Assembly (NCBI GenBank): GCA_015487405.1
Contig: WFPV01000170.1
Location: 1 to 11,970 of the forward strand
Length of the DNA: 11,970 bases
Direction of reading: 5' to 3'
From: Aquifex sp.
GTDB lineage: Bacteria > Aquificota > Aquificia > Aquificales > Aquificaceae
Below, one piece after another: positions 1 to 6,346 of the stretch. Position 1 is the first letter of the stretch. Every line of letters begins with the position of its first letter. A program made the position numbers and the translations under genes. Below the pieces are notes generated by a model. It was not told the origin of the DNA. It searched no databases and was given only the letters and a program-made list of their open reading frames with translations.

Positions 1-184
1 ATTCATTGGCTAAATTCCTAGGAAGTATCAGTAGAAATGAGGTTTTTTAGACACATAAAGCATAGAATGAAAGTTTTTTACAAGCGTTTTCCTCACAATG
101 CTAAATATGAAACTGTCTGGTCTTGGCTCGCTTCCTTCATTTTCATTAAATGCCTTTCCTCCAATGTCTAAACTTGGCGTTCTC
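1..184 (-). repeat. Transposon 3'-end module, copy 1 (direct repeat)
   Basis: Bases 1-184 match 1813-2004 in the same orientation. Across 111-184 and 1931-2004 I count five mismatches in 74 aligned bases. The part nearer base 1 has more substitutions and several small indels. The match ends abruptly at base 184, just after the shared GTTCTC. The other end is cut by the window edge, so the repeat may continue to the left. On the minus strand it encodes the C-terminal tail attached to the TnpB remnant and the bases that would form the element's right end. A perfect 10-base palindrome, TTCCTAGGAA, sits at 15-24. Confidence 0.85.
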
Positions 185-504
185 CCATTGTCAATGTTAG
201 TTGGTGTTTGATAACCAAATTTATTTCCACAGAAATTGAAAGTTGTTGTTCTTTGATTTCCTTTAAAGCTTCTTCCTCGATATAGCAAACTACATACAGA
301 TAATATCCCGAAGACTTCTTAATAAGATATGCGTTAGCTATCTCCAGATTTTCAGGTATTTGATGGAGACCTAAAACTCCAATATTTCTTTTTAATGCCT
401 TGGATTTTTACTTTGTTTTGCTCTACGCCTATTTCACAGTTTATGTCGTATTGTTTTAGAGGTAATATTGAGAAGTATGATTTGAATTTTAGCTCATCCC
501 CATG
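28..504 (-). pseudogene. tnpB: Degraded TnpB (IS605/IS607-type transposon RNA-guided nuclease) remnant
   Basis: Read on the minus strand, three frames together give a recognisable but broken TnpB. From 504 downward, one frame reads DELKFKSYFSILPLKQYDIN and continues to a lysine-rich KVKIQGIKK. This resembles the TnpB wedge/beta-barrel segment. A run of five T at 389-393 (plus strand) is where the frame must shift by one base to continue as GVLGLHQIPENLEIANAYL, SGYYLYVVCYIEEE and a RuvC-I-like stretch ending IKHQLTLT. At the RuvC-I position, where a catalytic Asp is expected, I read Glu. The central RuvC region and zinc finger are absent. The sequence jumps, near base 184, to a C-terminal tail (RTPSLDIGGKAFNENEG) in another frame that stops at 28-30. 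The N-terminus is missing too: a TGA lies at 505-507, 15 bases past the mqnE stop. No product is expected. Identification is by eye from family knowledge; the tail assignment is the less certain part. Confidence 0.72.
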
Positions 505-522
505 TCACAAATATGGAGCTTT

Positions 523-1647
523 CTAACAATGTTTCCTGTAAACTCTAACTATGTTGTAGAAGGTGTCCCTCTCTGCTGGAATTTTTCCAGCTTTCTTTAT
601 AAGTTTCACGAGCATATCTACGGAGTGTCCGTAGGCAGATTTAGTTCCCGCCGAGTGGACTATCTTCTCCTCTTGAATCGTTCCGTCAAGGTCGTCCGCT
701 CCAAAGTTTAAGGCAACCTGCGCCACCTTTTCACCGAGAGTCACCCAGTAAGCCTTTATGTGGTCAAAGTTATCGAGGAATATTCTGGATATTGCTGTGG
801 TTTTGAGGTCGTCTATTGATGAGGTTCTCGTTCCTCCCAGTCTCGTTCCCTCGGGCCAGTAGGCAAGAGGGATAAACACCTGAAAGCCACCCGTTTCGTC
901 CTGAAGTTCCCTAAGTTTTTCCATGTGTTCTATCCTTTCCTCCAAGGTCTCAACGTGTCCGTAGAGCATCGTGGCGTTGGTGGGAATGCCGAGCTTGTGG
1001 GCGGTTCTGTGCACTTCTAAATACTGCTCCGCGTTAGCTTTGTATGGGGCTATTATCTGTCTTACTCTTTCTGAAAATATTTCTGCTCCTCCTCCCGGAA
1101 GGGCATCCAGTCCTGCATCTTTGAGCTCCTTCAGAACCTCCTCGTAGCTCTTTCCCGATATCTTTGCCATGTGGTGAATCTCCACCGCAGTCCAGGCTTT
1201 GATAATTATCTCAGGGAAGCGCTTTCTTATCTCACTGACTATTTCTACATACTTCTCGTATCCCCAGTGTGCCGGAATTCCTCCTACTATGTGAACCTCC
1301 CTTCCTCCCATTCTATAGGTTTCCTCAACCTTCCTCAGAATTTCTTCCAAGCTCATCTCGTAGGCCTTGGGGTTGGACTTCTTCACCCCGAATGCACAAA
1401 AATCACACTGGTATATGCATATATTGGTGGGATTAATCTGCCTGTTCACTATGAAGTAGGCATACATTCCGTTTTTCTGCCTGTTTAGGTGCTCCGCGAG
1501 GAGTCCGAGTGCTGTGAGTTCGTTGGATTTATACAAATAAAGGGCTTCCTCCGGAGACATCCTCCTTCCCTCAAGGACTTTTTCAGCTATCTTTAAAAAC
1601 TCTTTATCTTGGACTGTTTGGAATATTGTATCAATCGTAAGTTCCAT
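523..1647 (-). CDS. mqnE: Aminofutalosine synthase (radical SAM, menaquinone pathway)
   Basis: This 374-residue protein is a radical SAM enzyme of the MqnE/MqnC group and fits MqnE best. MqnE joins 3-[(1-carboxyvinyl)oxy]benzoate to the adenosyl group of S-adenosylmethionine to give 6-amino-6-deoxyfutalosine in the futalosine route to menaquinone, in the cytosol. The cluster-binding cysteines are C77, C81 and C84 (CIYQCDFC). HIVGG, the AWTAVEIHH stretch, DALPGGGAEIF, the HRTAH/NATMLYGH segment and DETGGFQVFIPLA are all characteristic of MqnE. The frame is open upstream to 1791, but those 48 codons look unlike the family. The ATG at 1645-1647 (MELTIDTI) suits the family length and lies just downstream of a promoter, so I chose it. 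There is no Shine-Dalgarno sequence. The gene appears monocistronic; no other menaquinone gene is in view. Confidence 0.93.
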   Translation of the reverse strand: MELTIDTIFQTVQDKEFLKIAEKVLEGRRMSPEEALYLYKSNELTALGLLAEHLNRQKNGMYAYFIVNRQINPTNICIYQCDFCAFGVKKSNPKAYEMSLEEILRKVEETYRMGGREVHIVGGIPAHWGYEKYVEIVSEIRKRFPEIIIKAWTAVEIHHMAKISGKSYEEVLKELKDAGLDALPGGGAEIFSERVRQIIAPYKANAEQYLEVHRTAHKLGIPTNATMLYGHVETLEERIEHMEKLRELQDETGGFQVFIPLAYWPEGTRLGGTRTSSIDDLKTTAISRIFLDNFDHIKAYWVTLGEKVAQVALNFGADDLDGTIQEEKIVHSAGTKSAYGHSVDMLVKLIKKAGKIPAERDTFYNIVRVYRKHC

Positions 1648-1656
1648 AATGGGGCT

Positions 1657-1685
1657 TTTATATAACGAAAAGAAAAATTTTTCAA
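1657..1685 (-). promoter_or_regulatory. Sigma-70-type promoter of mqnE, implying a leaderless mRNA
   Basis: On the minus strand, TTGAAA (1680-1685) and TATAAA (1657-1662) are separated by 17 bases. Each hexamer matches the sigma-70 consensus at five of six positions. Transcription would start near 1650, two to four bases before the ATG at 1645-1647. This agrees with the lack of a ribosome-binding site there and supports the chosen mqnE start over the longer reading frame. Confidence 0.6.
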
Positions 1686-1812
1686 TGATTTCAAAAGGAG
1701 TATGCCTTCTACATGTACACATACAGCACGAGAATGCCAAGGGTGAGGAAGAATAGAGATACGGACTAATTGAGAATAGATGTAGGTCCATAGGCTATTC
1801 GTCTCTGGTGGC

Positions 1813-2004
1813 ATTCATTAGCTAAGTTTCTAAGAAGTGTCGGTAGAAATGTTGTAGATAGGTTTTAAGGCATATAAAACATAGGATGAAGAACTTTTAC
1901 AGGCGTTTTTCTCACAATGCCTAAATATGAAACTGTCCGGTTTTGGCTCGCTTCCTTCATTTTCATTAAATCCCTCTCCTCTAATGTCTAAACTTGGCGT
2001 TCTC
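1813..2004 (-). repeat. Transposon 3'-end module, copy 2 (TnpB tail and right end only)
   Basis: This is the second copy of the 1-184 module in the same orientation. Minus-strand translation keeps the same frame as copy 1 across RTPSLDI-G--FNENEGSEP-PDSFIF, then diverges after small indels and stops at a TAG close to the right end. Upstream of the shared boundary (beyond 2004) there is no recognisable TnpB, so this copy is a solo 3' fragment. Bases 1690-1812 between the mqnE promoter and this repeat hold nothing I can identify. The right end of the element should lie at or before base 1813, but copy 1 is cut by the window edge, so the exact terminus cannot be fixed. Confidence 0.82.
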
Positions 2005-2012
2005 GCATAATA

Positions 2013-2180
2013 ATGAAAGAATACGAGAAATTGCTCATAAATTACAAGACACGCTTAGGTATTTCGAAAGATTATATTGAGGAATATATAAAAACCTGTC
2101 AACGGAAACCCTTTATTAAATTCGGAGGTGGCTGTCATGGTGGAAAGCGACAGACTTACCGAAAGGCTCAAAGCCGTTGA
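2013..2180 (+). CDS. Short hypothetical ORF, possibly a fragment
   Basis: A 55-residue plus-strand reading frame begins MKEYEKLLINYKTRLGISKD and continues as a lysine/glutamate-rich helical stretch to about residue 29. The C-terminal part (GGGCHGGKRQ and on) looks like random sequence, because it is the ribosome-binding site and start of the next ORF read in another frame. It begins nine bases past the end of transposon module copy 2. There is no clear ribosome-binding site, and I do not recognise a family. The first 30 residues have normal Aquifex-like composition, so this could be the decayed end of a real gene rather than an intact one. Confidence 0.3.
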   Translation: MKEYEKLLINYKTRLGISKDYIEEYIKTCQRKPFIKFGGGCHGGKRQTYRKAQSR

Positions 2181-2275
2181 AGAAAAGAAAAAGTAAGGGA
2201 GGAATCTCCGTAAAGGAGTTCTACGCGGAACTCCTTAACATCCTAGCAGACCTAAAAGATATCTTTAACCACTAA
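2137..2275 (+). pseudogene. Small helical protein split by a +1 frameshift
   Basis: A good ribosome-binding site (GGAGGT, 2124-2129) precedes the ATG at 2137, which opens MVESDRLTERLKAVEEKKK and then a TAA at 2194-2196. If one base is skipped in the A-rich run at 2181-2192, the frame continues SKGGISVKEFYAELL, then NILADLKDIFNH, to a TAA at 2273-2275. That gives a charged, probably coiled-coil protein of about 45 residues. Both halves have the same composition and helical character, which argues for one gene with a frameshift. Real sequence decay, a sequencing error in the A-run, or programmed frameshifting could each explain it; decay beside transposon debris seems likeliest. I recognise no family. 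Confidence 0.45.
2213..2236. repeat. Perfect 9-bp inverted repeat with 6-base loop
   Basis: AAGGAGTTC (2213-2221) and GAACTCCTT (2228-2236) flank TACGCG. The stem is perfect. It lies inside the second half of the frameshifted small ORF and about 100 bases beyond the aroC stop. Neither strand has a long T-run directly after it, so it is a weak candidate for an intrinsic terminator. The remaining bases to 2337 contain only a loose AT-rich inverted repeat (2275-2282 with 2303-2310). Confidence 0.5.
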
Positions 2276-2337
2276 GAAATTTCAGAAAATGACACCAAAA
2301 GTAAATTTCTAAGCTTGCCGAGATAGGACATTAATTC

Positions 2338-3534
2338 TTAAAAATTCTTTAGATACCTGCGGTAGCTTTCAAACCTTTCCTTTATCTCCTCTAAGAAGTC
2401 TCCTCCGAACTTCTCTAAAAAGGCATCTGCAAGAACTATAGCGAGCATAGCTTCTCCAACCACGGAAGCCGCGGGAACCGCAACTACGTCCGTCCTCTCC
2501 TTGCCCGCCTTTAGCTCCTCTTTTGTGTTTATATCAACGCTCCTTAAGGGATTCTTTAAAGTTGGAATAGGTTTCATAGCCACGCGAACCACCACAGGCA
2601 TACCCGAGGTCATCCCACCTTCCGTCCCGCCGAGGTTATTGGAGTATCTGAAAAATCCTCTATCTTCGCTCCAACCTATCTCGTCGTGAACCTGCGAGCC
2701 AAAACGCTTAGATGCCTCAAATCCAAGCCCTATCTCCACACCCTTAATAGCCTGAATGCTCATCATAGCCTGGGCTACTCTTCCGTCTATCCGCCTATCC
2801 CACTGGATGTGGGAGCCCAATCCTGGGGGAACACCTACCGCAAATACTTCAAAAACTCCCCCGAGACTCTCTCCTCTTTCTTTAGCTTCATCTATGAGTT
2901 TTTTAAACTCTTCATCTTTTTCGGGAAAGGGAATTCTGAGCTCGGAATTCTCAGCTCTCTCGTAAAACTCAAGAAGTTTATTCTCGTCTGCGAAATAGCT
3001 CTTGTCTTTTAATTCTCTCAACTCCTTGTTTCCGATACTTACGACGAAACTCCCTATTTTTATTCCGAACTCCAATAGGAATTTTTTACAGACAGCTCCA
3101 ACCGCCACCCGTGCTGCTGTTTCCCTCGCAGAAGAACGTTCAAGGATGCTTCTCAAATCCCTCTGGTTGTATTTCAGACCACCTGCAAGGTCCGCATGTC
3201 CGGGACGGGGACGTGTGAAGGGAACCACCGATTCAGGTGACTCTCCTTCAATAGCCATCTTCTCCTTCCAGTTCTCCCAGTCCCTATTTCTTATAAAGAG
3301 GGCTATAGGAGAGCCTAATGTTTTGCCAAAACGAACTCCCGAGAGAATCTCAACACTGTCCTTTTCTATCTTCATCCTCCCGCCGCGTCCGTAGCCTCCC
3401 TGTCTTCTTCTGAGTTCTTTGTTTATATCCTCTTCCGCGAGCGGAAGGTTAGCTGGAATGCCTTCTAAGATTGCGGTCAGACCCTTCCCGTGACTTTCCC
3501 CTGCGGTTAAAAATCTAATTACGCGAAGCGTCAT
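2338..3534 (-). CDS. aroC: Chorismate synthase
   Basis: AroC converts 5-enolpyruvylshikimate 3-phosphate to chorismate, the last step of the shikimate pathway, using reduced FMN in the cytosol. The 398 residues match the usual bacterial length (about 360-400). The N-terminal signature is RFLTAGESHGKGLTAILEG (GESHG at 12-16), followed by the GGYGRGGRM loop, RPGHADLAGGLKY and the RSILERSSARETAARVAVGA active-site segment. The central signature is RYSNNLGGTEGGMTSG, and the C-terminal one is RTDVVAVPAASVVGEAML. The start codon shares one base with the rpmB stop (TAATG), so the two genes are translationally coupled and co-transcribed. A dedicated ribosome-binding site is weak (GAAGAAG inside rpmB). 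I see nothing missing. Confidence 0.97.
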   Translation of the reverse strand: MTLRVIRFLTAGESHGKGLTAILEGIPANLPLAEEDINKELRRRQGGYGRGGRMKIEKDSVEILSGVRFGKTLGSPIALFIRNRDWENWKEKMAIEGESPESVVPFTRPRPGHADLAGGLKYNQRDLRSILERSSARETAARVAVGAVCKKFLLEFGIKIGSFVVSIGNKELRELKDKSYFADENKLLEFYERAENSELRIPFPEKDEEFKKLIDEAKERGESLGGVFEVFAVGVPPGLGSHIQWDRRIDGRVAQAMMSIQAIKGVEIGLGFEASKRFGSQVHDEIGWSEDRGFFRYSNNLGGTEGGMTSGMPVVVRVAMKPIPTLKNPLRSVDINTKEELKAGKERTDVVAVPAASVVGEAMLAIVLADAFLEKFGGDFLEEIKERFESYRRYLKNF

Positions 3535-3746
3535 TAAGCTTCTTCTTTCTTAATTCTGGGAGCCTTCACTACCTTACCCGCCTTGAGGCACTTTGTGCAT
3601 ACATATATACGCTTCACCGTTCCGTCGGGGAGTCTAACCCTCATCTTGTGAACGTTAACCTTGAAAATTCTTCTATTCCTTTCACCTGAGAAGGTCACCC
3701 TTCTTCCTACTACCGCTCTCTTTCCGCAAATCTCACAAGCCGCCAT
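3534..3746 (-). CDS. rpmB: Large ribosomal subunit protein bL28 (four-cysteine form)
   Basis: This is a 70-residue bL28 of the 50S subunit. Diagnostic stretches are MAACEICGKRAVVGRRVTFS, the NRRIFKVNVHKMRVRLPDG core and IYVCTKCLKAGKV. Two CxxC pairs (C4/C7 and C50/C53) make it the zinc-binding form common in thermophiles. A strong ribosome-binding site, GGAGG, lies about eight bases before the ATG. It is the first gene of a unit with aroC, an uncommon partner for a ribosomal protein. A hairpin just upstream covers the ribosome-binding site, so expression may be controlled at translation initiation (inferred). Confidence 0.97.
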   Translation of the reverse strand: MAACEICGKRAVVGRRVTFSGERNRRIFKVNVHKMRVRLPDGTVKRIYVCTKCLKAGKVVKAPRIKKEEA

Positions 3747-3754
3747 CCTTTTAC

Positions 3755-3773
3755 CTCCTTACACCGTAAGGAG
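3755..3773 (-). promoter_or_regulatory. Leader hairpin covering the rpmB ribosome-binding site
   Basis: On the minus strand CTCCTTAC and GTAAGGAG form a perfect 8-bp inverted repeat around a three-base loop, GGT. The second arm contains most of the GGAGG of rpmB. The predicted transcription start near 3770 would trim a few bases off the first arm, leaving about five or six pairs. The hairpin could mask the ribosome-binding site or only shape the very short leader. Confidence 0.45.
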
Positions 3774-3776
3774 AGT

Positions 3777-3782
3777 ATTATA
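3777..3782 (-). promoter_or_regulatory. -10 box of the rpmB-aroC promoter
   Basis: A perfect TATAAT on the minus strand lies about 30 bases before the rpmB ATG. No good -35 hexamer is found at 16-18 bases (for example TACTTA at 17), so the promoter relies on the -10 box or on an activator. Bases 3783-3885 otherwise hold only AT-rich spacer. Confidence 0.55.
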
Positions 3783-3885
3783 CCAAGTATGCAAAGACTT
3801 AAGTAGTATTTACTTGGCAGGTTTTACGCTATTTGATTTCGGTGTCCTTAATTAGTGTAAAACTTCCAAACTAAATTATTAGGCA

Positions 3886-4125
3886 ATGGCTGAAATGAAA
3901 AAAGAAAAGGAACTGTGACAGGAGATAAGATGCTTAGTAGATAAAATAGAGAATAAAGTCTTGCGTGAAGAGATATATAAGCTGGATAAAAAGTTTACTA
4001 TTTTGCTCCTCATTATCTTTCTAAATCAGAGAACAGTAGGACTGTTGTTTAAAGTTTTAGGTATTTTGAAGCAAGCGAAAACCCTTATAAAGATAATGAA
4101 CAAAGGAAATCCATATAAAAGTTAA
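3886..4125 (+). pseudogene. Small coiled-coil and membrane-helix gene with in-frame TGA
   Basis: From the ATG at 3886 the frame reads MAEMKKEKEL, meets TGA at 3916-3918, then continues in the same frame as QEIRCLVDKIENKVLREEIY, KLDKKFTILLLIIFLNQRTV and GLLFKVLGILK, to a TAA at 4123-4125. The downstream part is clearly protein-like: a charged heptad-patterned helix of about 30 residues followed by one hydrophobic helix of about 12-20 residues. It would be a small membrane-anchored coiled-coil protein. No ATG restores the frame after the TGA. The last 69 bases overlap the 3' end of pgsA on the opposite strand and read as less natural sequence, so the original stop was probably near residue 60. 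I infer a nonsense-mutated gene; the function of this type is unknown to me. Confidence 0.6.
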
Positions 4126-4602
4126 AGTTATAGGAAAAAGGAAATCCAGCAGGATTTTCATTGATTGCAGGTAATAGACATTTAAAAAAGCCACTAAGAT
4201 GAGCTCCACCGAAACCAAGAAGGTCGTTATTTTTCCAAAAACCGAAGGCTCTGGAACAAAGTTGCGTTTTTTTAAATAAATACCTCCGAATATAAGCGTT
4301 ATATCCCTCAAAAACAGTGAGAGAAATATAGCCATTGGAAGCCTATAATCCGAAAGAAACGTGTAAGAAATCAAAGCAAAAAAGGTAAATACCTTATCCC
4401 CTACGGGATCCAAAAACTTTCCCAAAGTTGTTTGAGCTTTCAGCTTTCTTGCGAGATATCCGTCCAAAAAATCGGTTATAGCTAAGAGAATTGTAAGTAA
4501 AAGGGAAAAGCCGTAGGCTTTCTTAATTATTAGGATAGGAATAAGTGGAGAAAGGAAAATCCTAAGGGCGCTGAGAAAATTCGGGAAATCTCTTAACCAC
4601 AT
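4057..4602 (-). CDS. pgsA: CDP-alcohol phosphatidyltransferase, probably phosphatidylglycerophosphate synthase
   Basis: This integral membrane enzyme of phospholipid synthesis most likely transfers a phosphatidyl group from CDP-diacylglycerol to glycerol 3-phosphate. The family signature DGxxARxxxxxxxxGxxxDxxxD is complete in DFLDGYLARKLKAQTTLGKF followed by LDPVGDK. The protein starts MWLRDFPNFLSALRIFLSPL, the usual N-terminal helix (NxxTxxR-like), and has several further hydrophobic helices. I chose the ATG at 4600-4602, giving 181 residues, the family's normal size. A longer version would begin at a TTG at 4648-4650 and adds 16 residues without family resemblance. The chosen start overlaps the end of cmk by 41 bases. 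The substrate is assigned from length and family, so another CDP-alcohol acceptor is possible. Confidence 0.88.
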   Translation of the reverse strand: MWLRDFPNFLSALRIFLSPLIPILIIKKAYGFSLLLTILLAITDFLDGYLARKLKAQTTLGKFLDPVGDKVFTFFALISYTFLSDYRLPMAIFLSLFLRDITLIFGGIYLKKRNFVPEPSVFGKITTFLVSVELILVAFLNVYYLQSMKILLDFLFPITLTFIWISFVHYLYKGFRLLQNT

Positions 4603-5230
4603 CAAGTATATATTCCAGAACTTCTTCTGGAGTTTTTCCCGTCGTGTCAATTATCATGGCGTCTTCCGCGGGTCTGAAGGGGTATTGGGGTCTCTCCCTA
4701 TCCCTCTTGTCCCTCTCCTGTATCTGCTTCAGGATTTCCTCGTAGCTCACATCTTTCCCGAGAGCTTTGAGCTGTTCGTATCTCCTCTTTGCTCTCTCCT
4801 CGGGGGAAGCGGTTATGAAAAACTTAAGGGGAGCTTCTGGAATTATGTGAGTTCCAGCATCCCTGCCCTCTACGATAATCTGCTTCTCGTTAATTATGCT
4901 CCTGAAGAAAGCGTTTATTCTCTCCCTAAACTCGGGAACCGCCCCGAGCTGGGAGGCGTATTTCCCGACTTCTTCTGTTTTTAGTTCTTCTTCGTTTATG
5001 GTTTTATTCTCAACAATTACAATAGTTCTACCTATTTCCGGAACTACCTGAATGGGCTCTTCAAACACGAGCTCCCAGTTTTCTAAAGGGATATTCCGAA
5101 TTTTTAAAATGTAACCGAAGATTCTGTAAACTAATCCCGTTTCTAAATAAGGAATTTTAAGTGCCAAGGATAGCTTCTTAGCTATGGTGCTCTTTCCGCT
5201 GGCTGAAGGACCGTCTATAGCTATCTTCAT
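4562..5230 (-). CDS. cmk: Cytidylate kinase
   Basis: Cmk phosphorylates CMP and dCMP with ATP to the diphosphates in pyrimidine salvage and DNA precursor supply. The 222 residues match the usual bacterial length. The N-terminus MKIAIDGPSASGKSTIAKKL carries the P-loop (GPSASGKS from residue 7), followed by PYLETGLVYRI. The middle has IIVEGRDAGTHIIPEAPLKF, where the family usually reads GRDIGT. The lid region is ASPEERAKRRYEQL with RDKRDRERPQYPFRPAEDAM near the end. The start lies three bases after the pilT stop with only a weak GAAG ribosome-binding site, which points to translational coupling. Confidence 0.95.
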   Translation of the reverse strand: MKIAIDGPSASGKSTIAKKLSLALKIPYLETGLVYRIFGYILKIRNIPLENWELVFEEPIQVVPEIGRTIVIVENKTINEEELKTEEVGKYASQLGAVPEFRERINAFFRSIINEKQIIVEGRDAGTHIIPEAPLKFFITASPEERAKRRYEQLKALGKDVSYEEILKQIQERDKRDRERPQYPFRPAEDAMIIDTTGKTPEEVLEYILDVVKRFPEFSQRP

Positions 5231-5233
5231 ACT

Positions 5234-6346
5234 TCAGGATATTATAATTTCCTCACCTCCTTGCGGAGGCTTGCTGCTTATACCCCTTAGTTTGAGTTCA
5301 AGGTCCGCAGGTCTTCTTGCGTAGAGGAGAGCAGTTTCAAAGTCAATCAAACCTTTTTGGTAAAGCTCCTCTAAGTGCTGGTCAAAGGTTTGTGAACTGT
5401 AGACAGATTTCCCTTTTTCTATAAGGTCTGGAATCTCGTGGAGTCTGTTTTCTAGTATAGCTTCTCTTATAGTACTGGTCATAATCATTACTTCCACTAC
5501 AGGTATCTTTCCGCTTCCATCTTTTCTGCGAACAAGCCTTTGTGAGTATACAGCAAGTAAAGTAGATGCAAGCATTTGCCTTATCTGCTCTCTGAACTCT
5601 GCGGGAAACATTCCGACAAATCTATTGATGGTTTCTACAGCGTCTATAGTGTGAAGTGTTGAAAAAACTAGGTGTCCAGTTTCTGCAGCATGTAATGCGG
5701 TTCTTGCAGTTTCCGGGTCTCTTATTTCTCCAACGAATATAATGTCCGGGTCCTCACGGAGTGCTGCCCGTAGTCCATCTAGGAAGGAGGTTGTATCCCA
5801 ACCTACTTCTCTTTGTGAAATAAAACAGAGTATGTCCTTAAAAAGATACTCAATAGGGTCTTCTATAGTAATAATTACCTTCCTAAAGCGCTTATTTATC
5901 TCATTAATGATGGATGCAAGGGTTGTGGATTTTCCTGAACCAGTTGGACCCGTTACGAGAATTAGCCCAGCTGAATGCTTTAAAGCCGTCTGCAACATTA
6001 CGGGAGGAAGGTTAAGCTCTTTAAAAAGGGGAATATCGAAGGGAATAACCCTTAAAGCCATCGCGTAAGTACCGCGTTGTTTGTAAACATTTACACGGAA
6101 ACGGGAAACGTGGGGAAGGGAGTAAGATAAATCCGCTTGCCCTTTTTCTTCGAACTCTTTTCTCTTTTTGGGTTGACCTCGGAAAACACTTTCTATAAAT
6201 ATGTTAAAAAGATTCTCATCTATTACAGGAAATTCTTCCAACCTCTCAAGCCCCTTTTCTCCTCTTATTACAGGCTTCGTTCCTACCTTTAGGTGAATAT
6301 CACTTGCTTTCAGTTGCAGTGCTTTCTTCAGTATCTGCTCTAACAA
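5234..6346 (-). CDS. pilT: Type IV pilus retraction ATPase PilT
   Basis: PilT is the hexameric cytoplasmic ATPase that drives pilus disassembly in twitching motility and DNA uptake. It has 370 residues. The N-terminal PAS-like domain contains KASDIHLKVGTKPVIRGE. The C-terminal RecA-like domain has Walker A GPTGSGKST (133-141), the Asp box ITIEDPIEYLF, Walker B DIIFVGEIRD (191-200), and the His box GHLVFSTLHTIDA. A variant of the AIRNLIRE retraction motif reads TIREAILENRLHEI. The start is a TTG at 6344-6346, inside recA (47-base overlap). An AGGTGG ribosome-binding site upstream and the family's N-terminal length support it. No other pilus genes are in view. A crystal structure of Aquifex aeolicus PilT is known. 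Confidence 0.95.
   Translation of the reverse strand: MLEQILKKALQLKASDIHLKVGTKPVIRGEKGLERLEEFPVIDENLFNIFIESVFRGQPKKRKEFEEKGQADLSYSLPHVSRFRVNVYKQRGTYAMALRVIPFDIPLFKELNLPPVMLQTALKHSAGLILVTGPTGSGKSTTLASIINEINKRFRKVIITIEDPIEYLFKDILCFISQREVGWDTTSFLDGLRAALREDPDIIFVGEIRDPETARTALHAAETGHLVFSTLHTIDAVETINRFVGMFPAEFREQIRQMLASTLLAVYSQRLVRRKDGSGKIPVVEVMIMTSTIREAILENRLHEIPDLIEKGKSVYSSQTFDQHLEELYQKGLIDFETALLYARRPADLELKLRGISSKPPQGGEEIIIS

Noticed and set aside
15..24. Palindrome TTCCTAGGAA as a conserved right-end hairpin
   Set aside because: It is perfect only in copy 1; the equivalent bases in copy 2 (1827-1836) lose two of the pairs without compensation.
1686..1764. Plus-strand frame reading EYAFYMYTYSTRMPRVRK
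   Set aside because: Only about 26 codons, no start codon or ribosome-binding site in place, bounded by stops and overlapping the mqnE promoter; too short to call even a fragment.
1648..1791. Longer N-terminus for mqnE
   Set aside because: The 48 extra codons are cysteine- and serine-rich and unlike the family, and the promoter at 1657-1685 lies inside them.
2686..3394. Plus-strand open frames opposite aroC
   Set aside because: They are antisense shadows of a well-supported chorismate synthase, with no ribosome-binding sites and low-complexity or shuffled composition.
3916..3918. TGA as a selenocysteine codon
   Set aside because: I see no convincing hairpin of SECIS type directly downstream, and the residue lies in a charged helix where selenocysteine has no evident role. 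Nonsense mutation is simpler.
4032..4046. AACAGT-AGG-ACTGTT hairpin as the terminator of the pgsA transcript
   Set aside because: The stem is only six pairs and no T-run follows on the minus strand.
4603..4650. TTG start adding 16 residues to pgsA
   Set aside because: The added residues do not resemble the family, the codon is TTG, and an ATG giving normal family length is available at 4600-4602.
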